DNA from: Candidatus Rokuibacteriota bacterium
GTDB lineage: Bacteria; Methylomirabilota; Methylomirabilia; Rokubacteriales; JACOUJ01
NCBI GenBank assembly: GCA_016177865.1
Contig: JACOUJ010000328.1
Coordinates: forward strand, 1-5,264
DNA: 5,264 nucleotides
Direction: 5' to 3'
Shown here in pieces: positions 1 through 5,264 of the stretch (its first letter is position 1; each line of letters starts with the position of its first letter). The notes beneath the pieces are model-generated. The model did no database searches, was not told the origin of the DNA, and saw only the letters and a list, made by a program, of their open reading frames with translations. A program made the translations under genes and the position numbers.

Positions 1-334
1 AGGCCGAAAAGGCCTGACCTGCCAGGATCCCCAACAGGAGGCGGCACGTCGTTCCCGAGTTGCCGCAGTCCAGGATCGCCTCTGGCTCCCGGAGGCCGTC
101 CCCCCCCGCCCCGTGGATCAGATAATGTCCGGCCGCCTTCCGACTCCATTCGATCCCGAGGGCGCTCAGCGCTTTGAGGGTGGTGAGACAGTCACCGGCC
201 TCAAGAAAGTTTTGAACCTCCGTGGCGCCGTGAGCTAGCGCCCCCAAGAGGGCCCCTCGGTGGGAGATGGATTTATCCCCCGGAGGTGTCAAGCTCCCGC
301 TGAGCCTCCCAATCGGGGTCACAATGACTCTCAT
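1..334 (-). CDS. aroA: 3-phosphoshikimate 1-carboxyvinyltransferase (EPSP synthase), N-terminal part, cut by window edge
   Basis: EPSP synthase joins shikimate-3-phosphate and phosphoenolpyruvate to make EPSP, the sixth step of the cytosolic shikimate pathway and the direct precursor of chorismate. Only the first 111 codons are in the window; the family is usually about 420-450 residues. The N-terminal signature PGDKSISHR is at residues 18-26, with the substrate-binding Lys21, Ser22 and Arg26. The PEP/glyphosate loop reads GNSGTTCRLL at 91-100, in the style of the Bacillus and Staphylococcus enzymes rather than the GNAGTAMRP of E. coli. The chosen ATG overlaps the tyrA stop as ATGA (331-334). 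No strong Shine-Dalgarno precedes it, so translation is probably coupled to tyrA. An in-frame GTG at codon 5 is possible but less likely. A run of eight G in the coding strand (100-107) leaves the frame intact. Identification is very secure; the truncation is only the window boundary. Confidence 0.96.
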   Translation of the reverse strand, partial: MRVIVTPIGRLSGSLTPPGDKSISHRGALLGALAHGATEVQNFLEAGDCLTTLKALSALGIEWSRKAAGHYLIHGAGGDGLREPEAILDCGNSGTTCRLLLGILAGQAFSA

Positions 335-1182
335 CGGAGGTGTTCCCGCTGGCGGCGAATCGCTTCCAGGGCCTGCTCCAAGCCGTCCCAATCTCTCGTG
401 GCGATGTATCCCTCCAGTCGGTCGAGTTCGGCACGATAGCGCGCCACCATCTCGATGAGCGGGCCGCGGTTCAGCTCAAAAATCTCTCGCCAGAGCGCAG
501 CAGGCGACGCGGCGATCCGCGTCGTGTCTTTGAACCCTCCCGCGGCGTAGCCGAGCAAGGCTTCATCGAGGGAAGCCACGGCAGCCGCGAGCGCGTACGC
601 CACGAGGTGCGGGAGGTGGCTCACTGCGGCCACGATCCGGTCGTGCTCCTCCGGCGAACACTCGACGACTCGACTCCCGATCCCTTCCCACAGGGCGCGA
701 GCCCGCTTCACGGTCCCGGGGATTGTGGCTGCCCCCGGCGTGAGAATGGTCAGAGTCCCTTCAAAGAGATCCGCACGCGAAGCGAAGAACCCTCTCTTCT
801 CCGATCCCGCCATCGGGTGCCCCCCAATAAACCCGAGCGGACGGGAAAGGGCCAGGCGATCAGCAAGCCGCACCAGAGGCCCTTTGACAGAGCCAACGTC
901 GGTGAGAAGCGCTTCTCCATCCACCACGGGCCAGAGCGCCTCCAAGAGTGGCCCGAGGCGTGCCAGCGGGGTCGCCAAGATCACAAGGTCGGCCCCCTTC
1001 ACCACGGCGGCAGGATCATTCTCTACCCTGTCAATCACGCCCTCACGTCGTGCGCCCTCGAGGGGCGCCAGGCTGTTCCCCGCCCCAACCACCTCGCGGG
1101 CGAGACCTCGCCCCTTGAGGGCCCTCGCGATGGAGCCTCCGATGAGACCGAGGCCGATGATGGCCGCCCGCTCGAACATCAT
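331..1182 (-). CDS. tyrA: Prephenate/arogenate dehydrogenase (TyrA), without ACT domain
   Basis: TyrA oxidatively decarboxylates prephenate to 4-hydroxyphenylpyruvate (or arogenate to tyrosine) with NAD(P)+. The 283-residue protein starts with a Rossmann fold: GLGLIGG is at 10-16. The catalytic domain shows GHPMAGSEKRG at 121-131 with the conserved His121, SHLPH at 188-192, and GGFKDTTRIAASP at 215-227 with Arg222, a likely substrate carboxylate contact. The length matches the catalytic core alone; the C-terminal ACT domain found in B. subtilis TyrA is absent. The second beta strand ends VVGAGNS (31-37), where NAD-specific relatives usually have an Asp, so NADP use is possible. The first ATG overlaps the hisC stop by 4 nt; a second ATG follows immediately and either could start the protein. 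The stop overlaps the aroA start by 4 nt. Whether the substrate is prephenate, arogenate or both cannot be read from the sequence. Confidence 0.96.
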   Translation of the reverse strand: MMFERAAIIGLGLIGGSIARALKGRGLAREVVGAGNSLAPLEGARREGVIDRVENDPAAVVKGADLVILATPLARLGPLLEALWPVVDGEALLTDVGSVKGPLVRLADRLALSRPLGFIGGHPMAGSEKRGFFASRADLFEGTLTILTPGAATIPGTVKRARALWEGIGSRVVECSPEEHDRIVAAVSHLPHLVAYALAAAVASLDEALLGYAAGGFKDTTRIAASPAALWREIFELNRGPLIEMVARYRAELDRLEGYIATRDWDGLEQALEAIRRQREHLR

Positions 1183-2288
1183 TGCGACTCTGCCCTCAGG
1201 ACCCGCCTGAGTGCGGCGATGAGGCGCGTGTTTTCTTCGGGAGTTCCGATCGTAACGCGGAGCGCCCCCCCCAGCCCGGAGCCACCCATGGCGCGAACAA
1301 TGACCCCCTCACGAAGCAGGGCCGCGTAGATGGACGCCGCATCCGGGACCTGGACCAGGATGAAATTCGCACGGGTCGGGACGTATGTGAGTCCCAGGGC
1401 CCGGAACTGCCGATAGAGGTCCTGTTTCCCCTTCTCGACCGCGGCGATCGAGCGACGGGTGTGCTCCTCATCCTCCACCGCGGCGAGGGCGGCCACCTGG
1501 GCCAGGCTGTTTACGTTGAATGGCTGACGGATGCGGTTCAGTAGTCCAACGCACTCGGCCGCGGCTAGGGCGTAGCCTACCCGAAGACCCGCGAGGCTCG
1601 CGATCTTCGAAAAGGTCCTGAGCACCACCACCTTGCGATCCTCGCGGAGGTAGGCCACGCTTTCGGGGAAGTCCGGACCCTGGGCAAACTCGTAGTAGGC
1701 CTCGTCAAAGACCACGATGACCCGCTCCGGAACTTCGCCCATGAACTGCCGCACCTCGTCGGCCGTCACGATCGTCCCGGTTGGATTATTGGGGTTGGCG
1801 ATGAAAATCAACCGGGTTCGCTCGGTGATGGCGCGCGCCATCTCGGAGAGATCCAGCCGCCACTCCCGGAGCGGGATCTCCACCTTGGTCCCCCCTGCCC
1901 CCTGAGTGACGAGGGGGTAGACCACGAATGACGGCGTGGGCATGATCACTTCCTCACCCGGGCGCATGAAGACGCGTAGCAACAACTCGATCAGCTCGTT
2001 CGAGCCGTTCCCCAAGAGCACCTGGTCCGCGGAAACCCCATGGCGCTTGGCCAGGGCCTCCCGGAGGTAGAACCCGCTCCCATCTGGGTAGCGATTGAGA
2101 GACGGGAGGGCCTCCCGGAGAGCAGCGAGGACCGCCGAAGAGGGCGGAAACGGGTTCTCATTGGACGCGAGCTTGATCGCCCCGGCGATCCCCAACTCCC
2201 GCTCCAGCTCCTCGATGGGCTTCCCCGGCTCGTACGGGGTCAGGGTCCGAACCTCAGGATTCGCCAGTTCGCTCCAGGATGTGTGCAT
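1179..2288 (-). CDS. hisC: Histidinol-phosphate/aromatic aminotransferase (HisC type)
   Basis: This is a PLP-dependent fold-type I aminotransferase of the HisC family, 369 residues, close to the usual 350-370. Visible landmarks in order are LASNENP (40-46), RYPDG (66-70) with Tyr67, GNGSNELIE (93-101) for the cofactor phosphate, NPNNPTG (165-171), FDEAYYEF (194-201) with Asp195 facing the pyridine nitrogen and Tyr198, TFSKIASLAGLRVGY (225-239) with the Schiff-base Lys228 and phosphate-binding Arg236, and LRVTIGT (343-349) with the carboxylate-binding Arg344. HisC makes histidinol phosphate in histidine synthesis. Its place between pheA and tyrA, with no other his gene in view, suggests its main or additional job is transamination of phenylpyruvate and 4-hydroxyphenylpyruvate, as known for HisC in the Bacillus trp-hisC-tyrA-aroE cluster. 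The ATG lies 5 nt after the pheA stop with only a weak AGGCGAG upstream. The family is certain; substrate preference is inferred. Confidence 0.95.
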   Translation of the reverse strand: MHTSWSELANPEVRTLTPYEPGKPIEELERELGIAGAIKLASNENPFPPSSAVLAALREALPSLNRYPDGSGFYLREALAKRHGVSADQVLLGNGSNELIELLLRVFMRPGEEVIMPTPSFVVYPLVTQGAGGTKVEIPLREWRLDLSEMARAITERTRLIFIANPNNPTGTIVTADEVRQFMGEVPERVIVVFDEAYYEFAQGPDFPESVAYLREDRKVVVLRTFSKIASLAGLRVGYALAAAECVGLLNRIRQPFNVNSLAQVAALAAVEDEEHTRRSIAAVEKGKQDLYRQFRALGLTYVPTRANFILVQVPDAASIYAALLREGVIVRAMGGSGLGGALRVTIGTPEENTRLIAALRRVLRAESQ

Positions 2289-2293
2289 GGGGT

Positions 2294-3358
2294 TTAACTC
2301 GCCTGCGGGTAGGAGCCCAACACCTTTAGAAAGAGGCAGCGCGTTCGAAGCTCCTCAAGGACTTTTTGGACCGTCGGTTCCTCCCGGTGACCCTCGAAGT
2401 CCACGAAAAAGACGTACTCCCATGGCCGTCGTTTGGTCGGCCGCGACTCGATCTTGGTGAGGTTCAGCGCATTGAGCGCGAACGGTTCCAAGATCCGATA
2501 GAGCGCTCCCACCTCATCCCGAATCGAAAGAAGCAGCGAGGTCTTATCCCGGGCGGTGGCTGTGGCCGGCCGCTTCGAAATGACGAGGAAGCGCGTCATG
2601 TTGAAGCTCACGTCTTCGATTCGGCTTCTGAGGATGGGAAGTCCGTGAAGTCTTGCGGCCAACTCCGACGCTATTGCCGCCGCCGTTGGCTCCACCGCCG
2701 CTCGCTCAACGGCCGCGGCCGTAGAGGAGACCTCCATGGCTGGCACTTCAGAAAGGTGCTCATCAAGCCACTGACGACACTGGACCAAGGCCTGAGGGTG
2801 AGAATACACGGCCTTCACCTCGGAGAGGTCAGGAGACCTCGAGATCAGATGGTGGTGGATCTCCAGAAGAACCTCACCGGAGATCACGAGATCCGAATCC
2901 ATGAGCCGGTCCAGGGTATGGTTGACCGGGCCCTCGGTCGAGTTTTCTATCGGCACCACGCCGTAGTCAGCCCGATCCCGTTCCACTTCGGTAAACACCT
3001 CCGGGATCCCTCGGCACGGGAGGAGGGCCGCGGAGGCACCGAACCGGAGGAGTGCCGCCTGATGGGTGAACGTGGCGAGAGGGCCGAAGTATGCGACCCT
3101 TAACGGGTGCTCCAGAGCAAGGGACGCAGAGAAGATCTCACGCCACACCGCCCGGACCGCGTCGGTGGGAAAGGGCCCCGGATTCTCTTGGAGGAGCCGA
3201 TCGAGTATCTCCTTTTCGCGCTCCGGGATGTAGTACGGGAGGCCCCGAGCGGCCTTGGCCCGCCCGATCTCGATGGCGGCCACGGCGCGCTGGTTGAAAA
3301 GGTCGAGGAGCTGGCGATCGAGGACACTGATCCTCGCTCGCCAGTCTTCAAGATCCAT
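2294..3358 (-). CDS. pheA: Bifunctional chorismate mutase/prephenate dehydratase (P-protein) with ACT domain
   Basis: PheA converts chorismate to prephenate and prephenate to phenylpyruvate, the committed steps to phenylalanine. The 354-residue protein has three parts. An AroQ-type chorismate mutase covers about 1-85, with Arg7, Arg24, Lys35, Arg47 and Glu48 matching E. coli Arg11, Arg28, Lys39, Arg51 and Glu52; Glu83 stands where E. coli has Gln88. The prephenate dehydratase covers about 86-263, with VAYFGPLATFTHQAA (88-102), GVVPIENSTEGPVNHTLD (133-150), YSHPQAL (185-191) and NMTRFLVI (253-260), including the catalytic Thr255. The ACT domain covers about 272-350, with GAL (284-286) and ESRP (304-307), the phenylalanine-binding motifs, so allosteric inhibition by Phe is expected. 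The ATG has AGGAG 5 nt upstream. The gene is first in the aromatic cluster and follows the pseudouridine synthase gene by 36 nt. The gap has no room for a leader peptide with an attenuator of the E. coli type. Confidence 0.97.
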   Translation of the reverse strand: MDLEDWRARISVLDRQLLDLFNQRAVAAIEIGRAKAARGLPYYIPEREKEILDRLLQENPGPFPTDAVRAVWREIFSASLALEHPLRVAYFGPLATFTHQAALLRFGASAALLPCRGIPEVFTEVERDRADYGVVPIENSTEGPVNHTLDRLMDSDLVISGEVLLEIHHHLISRSPDLSEVKAVYSHPQALVQCRQWLDEHLSEVPAMEVSSTAAAVERAAVEPTAAAIASELAARLHGLPILRSRIEDVSFNMTRFLVISKRPATATARDKTSLLLSIRDEVGALYRILEPFALNALNLTKIESRPTKRRPWEYVFFVDFEGHREEPTVQKVLEELRTRCLFLKVLGSYPQAS

Positions 3359-3363
3359 AGGGG

Positions 3364-3368
3364 CTCCT
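3364..3368 (-). promoter_or_regulatory. Shine-Dalgarno site of pheA
   Basis: The minus strand reads AGGAG, then CCCCT, then the ATG of pheA at 3358. This is the clearest ribosome binding site in the window and fixes the pheA start. The genes downstream (hisC, tyrA, aroA) have weak or no such site, which fits entry of ribosomes here and translational coupling further along. Confidence 0.75.
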
Positions 3369-3393
3369 GGGGCGGGTGTTCAAAAGTGCGCTA

Positions 3394-3422
3394 ATTATAG
3401 TCGAAATTCGGAGAGGCCGCAA
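3394..3422 (-). promoter_or_regulatory. Candidate sigma-70-type promoter for the pheA-hisC-tyrA-aroA operon
   Basis: Read on the minus strand, TTGCGG (3422-3417) is followed by a 17-nt spacer and a perfect TATAAT (3399-3394). The -10 hexamer contains the TAA stop of the pseudouridine synthase gene. A start near A3387 would give a leader of about 29 nt carrying the pheA Shine-Dalgarno. The -35 box matches only three of six consensus bases (TTG). The surrounding DNA is strongly GC-rich, so a perfect -10 at ideal spacing just before the first gene of the pathway is unlikely to be chance. This is a prediction from sequence only. Confidence 0.45.
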
Positions 3423-4126
3423 TGAGATTTCAGGAGCTTTACCTCCCGGGGTGTCAAGGAGCGCCACTGCCCTTCGCGAAGTCCCTGAAGGCGAAGGGGA
3501 CCATACTGAACCCGGCGGAGGCGGAGAACCGGAAGCCCCACTGCCCGGCAGAGCCGCCTGACCTCGCGGTAGCGCCCTTCAGTCAGCGTGAGGTGAAGCC
3601 AATTCCCGGCTCTCCGAAGGCGAAGGACGGTTTTGGGACGCGCCGGTCCATCGTCAAGGACGACACCTTGGCGAAGGCGAGTCAGCGTGGCGGAAGAGAT
3701 CTCCCCTTTCACCTCGACCTCATAGACCCGGGGCACCTCATAGCGCGGATGGGTCAGGTGGTAGGCCACCTCGCCATCGTTGGTCAGGAGCAGGAGCCCC
3801 TCGGTCAAAAAGTCGAGCCGGCCCACCGAGGCGAGGTGACGAAGCTCGGGAGGAACGAGGTCAAACACAAGGGGACGGCCACGAAAGTCCACCCGCGAGG
3901 TCATATAGCCCGCAGGCTTGGAGAGCAGGATGTATCGCTTGGGCCGACGGCGCGGGCGGAGTCGGCCGCTCACCTCAATCTGGTCGTGGTCAGGATCGGC
4001 CAGGCTCCCCAGTCGGGTGATCACCTCCCCATTGACCCGAACCTGCCCTCCCCGGATCAGGCGCTCACTCCCCCTCCGGGAGGCGATCCCCGCTTCTGCC
4101 AGGATCTTCTGAAGGCGCTGCTCCAT
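3395..4126 (-). CDS. rluB: RsuA/RluB-family rRNA pseudouridine synthase
   Basis: Enzymes of this family isomerise a specific uridine in rRNA to pseudouridine during ribosome assembly. The 243-residue protein begins with an S4 RNA-binding domain (about 1-48, with LQKILAEAGIASRR at 5-18). The catalytic domain follows, with ILLSKPAGYMTS (66-77), the active-site motif GRLDFLTEGLLLLTNDG (102-118) with catalytic Asp105, RVYEVEVKG (133-141) and EGRYREVRR (183-191). The tail LREGQWRSLTPREV (216-229) is also typical. The length fits RluB/RsuA. The start at 4126 is supported because the S4 domain begins at once, with a weak GGA upstream; it lies 62 nt inside scpB. The linkage scpA-scpB-rluB recurs in bacteria and favours RluB (23S rRNA, U2605 in E. 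coli numbering), but 16S-specific RsuA or RluE/RluF cannot be excluded by sequence reading. The family is certain; the target site is inferred. Confidence 0.93.
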   Translation of the reverse strand: MEQRLQKILAEAGIASRRGSERLIRGGQVRVNGEVITRLGSLADPDHDQIEVSGRLRPRRRPKRYILLSKPAGYMTSRVDFRGRPLVFDLVPPELRHLASVGRLDFLTEGLLLLTNDGEVAYHLTHPRYEVPRVYEVEVKGEISSATLTRLRQGVVLDDGPARPKTVLRLRRAGNWLHLTLTEGRYREVRRLCRAVGLPVLRLRRVQYGPLRLQGLREGQWRSLTPREVKLLKSHCGLSEFRL

Positions 4127-4700
4127 CGTTTCCAGTCCCCGGTCCCTCGGCGATTGTGAGGAGGGCTTGGAGACGCCCCTCCACGTTCCGCTCTTCCTCG
4201 AAGCGGGGAAGCTCGTCGAGATCCCTCAGGCCGAAGTTGGTGAGAAACTCTCGGGTCGTCCCGTAGAGGAGCGGGCGACCCGGGGTTGGCCGTCGTCCCA
4301 TGACTTTGACGAGGCGGCGCTCCAGCAAGGTCGTGAGCACCCCCTCGACGTTCACCCCGCGCAGGGCTTCGACCTCGGCGCGCGAGATTGGTTGACGGTA
4401 GGCGATGATGGCGAGCGTCTCGAGGGCGGGCTTCGAGAAGCGCGTTCGCGTTCGGCTCCGCTGGAGCTTGAGGAGCCACGGGGCCAGCTCGCCCCGCGTC
4501 GCCATCCGGTACCCGCCTCCGACCTCCACAATCTGAAGACCGTGTTCGGGATCTTCATAACGGTGAACCAGAGTCCTCACCAGACGCTCCGCCTCTGCCG
4601 CGCTCAGCCCCAGGACCTCCTGGATGCGATGAAGCTCTAGGGGAGCATCGGAGGCGAAGAGAAGCGCTTCGAGGATTCGAATCGCCTCAGGATCTTCCAT
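4065..4700 (-). CDS. scpB: Segregation and condensation protein B
   Basis: ScpB is the dimeric winged-helix partner that binds the ScpA kleisin in the SMC-ScpAB condensin complex, acting on the nucleoid in chromosome compaction and segregation. From the chosen start the protein has 211 residues, near the family norm. It opens with MEDPEAIRILEALLFASDAP (1-20), typical of the first winged helix. The second winged-helix region holds the family hallmark ETLAIIAYRQPISRAEVE (94-111), then RGVNVEGVLTTLLERRLVKV (114-133) and GRPLLYGTTREFLTNFGL (141-158). The start at 4700 is preferred because GGAG lies 6 nt upstream and family similarity begins there; in-frame ATGs at 4715 and 4751 lack a ribosome site and would lengthen the overlap with scpA. 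It overlaps scpA by 14 nt. The last 20 or so residues (from about 192) are a Gly/Pro/Asp/Glu-rich tail encoded inside the first codons of the downstream synthase gene. Confidence 0.95.
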   Translation of the reverse strand: MEDPEAIRILEALLFASDAPLELHRIQEVLGLSAAEAERLVRTLVHRYEDPEHGLQIVEVGGGYRMATRGELAPWLLKLQRSRTRTRFSKPALETLAIIAYRQPISRAEVEALRGVNVEGVLTTLLERRLVKVMGRRPTPGRPLLYGTTREFLTNFGLRDLDELPRFEEERNVEGRLQALLTIAEGPGTGNDGAAPSEDPGRSGDRLPEGE

Positions 4701-5264
4701 TGATGGCTCCGGCATCGGACCGCTCAATGACGATCTCACCGAACAGCTCAACTTGGCGCGCGCGCGCTTCCTGGAGACGAATCAACTCTAAGAGGGCCAG
4801 CAGTGTGACGACCACCTCGGCGCGCGCGGCCCCGGTACCGACAAGAGATGAGAAGAGGAGGAACCACGTATGCCTTAGAATCTCCTGCATCTCTCTCATG
4901 CGCTCCACGACTGAAAGGGGGTCGGGTTCCACCTCGCGAATCGGCTCGGCCTTTTCCAGTCGCGCGAGGAAGGCCCGGTAGGCCGCCATGATGTCGTGAA
5001 GGCCGACCTCTTCCAGAAGAAATTCGCCACCAGATCGGGGCAGTTCGCCCTGAATCCGATAAAACCTGAGCGCCTCCTCCGCTTCCCTCGCCTCCAGCCA
5101 CTGGCCCAGCTCCCTAAAACGGGCGTATGCGCGGAGACGTTCCTCCAGCTCGCGCCTGAGTTGCTCTCCCTCTTCGTCCAAAAGCTCATCCACCCCGGCT
5201 TCGGGCGCGGGGAGGAGGAGCTTCGATTTGAGGTAGATCAGGGTGGCGGCCATGACCAGGAACT
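4687..5264 (-). CDS. scpA: Segregation and condensation protein A (kleisin), N-terminus outside window
   Basis: ScpA is the kleisin subunit that bridges the SMC heads and binds ScpB in the bacterial condensin complex. The window holds the C-terminal 191 codons; the family is usually about 240-280 residues, so roughly the first 50-90 lie beyond the right edge. The visible part begins FLVMAATLIYLKSKLLLP, the conserved helix of ScpA proteins that follows the SMC-neck-binding N-terminal region. A Glu/Arg-rich middle follows, likely helical. The protein ends with the C-terminal winged helix that contacts the SMC head, visible as VVVTLLALLELIRLQEARARQVELFGEIVIE. The Met at 5253 is internal to the conserved helix and is not the real start. 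The stop overlaps scpB by 14 nt, so the two subunits are probably co-translated. No promoter for scpAB is in the window. Confidence 0.95.
   Translation of the reverse strand, partial: FLVMAATLIYLKSKLLLPAPEAGVDELLDEEGEQLRRELEERLRAYARFRELGQWLEAREAEEALRFYRIQGELPRSGGEFLLEEVGLHDIMAAYRAFLARLEKAEPIREVEPDPLSVVERMREMQEILRHTWFLLFSSLVGTGAARAEVVVTLLALLELIRLQEARARQVELFGEIVIERSDAGAINGRS
4707..4710 (-). promoter_or_regulatory. Shine-Dalgarno site that decides the scpB start
   Basis: The minus strand reads GGAG, CCATCA, then ATG at 4700. This supports the inner of three in-frame ATGs as the scpB start; the two upstream ones (4715 and 4751) have no comparable purine-rich site. The site lies inside the last codons of scpA. 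Confidence 0.55.

Noticed and set aside
1..15. Small inverted repeat AGGCC-GAAAA-GGCCT at the window start
   Set aside because: It falls within aroA codons and is only a 5-bp stem, so chance is the simplest explanation.
340..1329. A 329-codon open frame on the plus strand opposite tyrA and the end of hisC
   Set aside because: It is antisense to two clearly recognisable enzymes, its translation resembles no known domain and is rich in Arg, Pro and Gly as expected from the complement of GC-rich codons.
2825..2840. Perfect 6-bp inverted repeat GAGGTC-AGGA-GACCTC
   Set aside because: It lies in the middle of pheA, has no U-run, and short GC-rich palindromes are expected by chance here; not a terminator.
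2366..3103. A 245-codon plus-strand frame opposite pheA
   Set aside because: It is a shadow of the pheA reading frame with no recognisable motif; all conserved PheA motifs are on the other strand.
3359..3394. Possible Phe leader peptide or attenuator before pheA
   Set aside because: The gap is only 36 nt, has no run of Phe codons and no hairpin followed by a U-run.
3422..4159. A 245-codon plus-strand frame opposite the pseudouridine synthase gene
   Set aside because: Same reason: it mirrors a well-supported gene, and its composition is that of a complementary frame.
4701..4751. Longer scpB with 17 extra N-terminal residues starting at 4751
   Set aside because: The extra residues do not look like ScpB, lack a ribosome binding site and would deepen the overlap with scpA; the ATG at 4700 has GGAG 6 nt upstream.
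4756..4767. Alternating GC run near the end of scpA
   Set aside because: It encodes the ordinary Ala-Arg-Ala-Arg stretch of the ScpA C-terminal helix; alternating GC is a by-product of the codon bias.

Overview
The window is a high-GC, very densely coded stretch of a bacterial chromosome. Every supported gene lies on the minus strand, so the text reads from right (5264) to left (1). The order of transcription is scpA (cut by the right edge), scpB, an RsuA/RluB-family pseudouridine synthase, pheA, hisC, tyrA and aroA (cut by the left edge). Only about 41 bases (3359-3394 and 2289-2293) are not protein-coding. The organism cannot be named from this. High GC, bifunctional PheA of the AroQ-dehydratase-ACT type, and the linkages scpA-scpB-rluB and hisC-tyrA-aroA fit a free-living, amino-acid-prototrophic bacterium, for example from deltaproteobacterial or related deep-branching soil/sediment lineages. 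That placement is a guess from gene order and composition.

Right half (about 3395-5264): ScpA and ScpB are the kleisin and winged-helix partners of the SMC condensin complex that organises and segregates the chromosome. They overlap by 14 nt. scpB overlaps the next gene by 62 nt. That gene is an S4-domain pseudouridine synthase that modifies rRNA. This trio is a known conserved neighbourhood, also seen loosely in Bacillus.

Left half (1-3358): this is an aromatic amino acid operon. AroA makes EPSP, the precursor of chorismate. The chorismate mutase and dehydratase of PheA convert chorismate to prephenate and then phenylpyruvate. TyrA oxidises prephenate towards tyrosine. The HisC-type aminotransferase very likely does the transamination to Phe and Tyr, perhaps as well as its histidine-pathway reaction. 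The genes are joined by 4-nt ATGA overlaps (hisC/tyrA, tyrA/aroA) or a 5-nt gap (pheA/hisC), which points to one translationally coupled transcript.

The 36-nt gap before pheA holds a good Shine-Dalgarno. A perfect TATAAT spaced 17 nt from TTGCGG straddles the stop codon of the pseudouridine synthase gene, so the aromatic operon probably has its own promoter. No RNA genes, mobile elements, CRISPR arrays, repeats of note or clear intrinsic terminators were seen. I found no undescribed system here. The points worth a second look are biochemical details: the TyrA cofactor site, the EPSP synthase active-site loop, the aminotransferase's role, the overlap of scpB with the synthase gene, and the embedded promoter.
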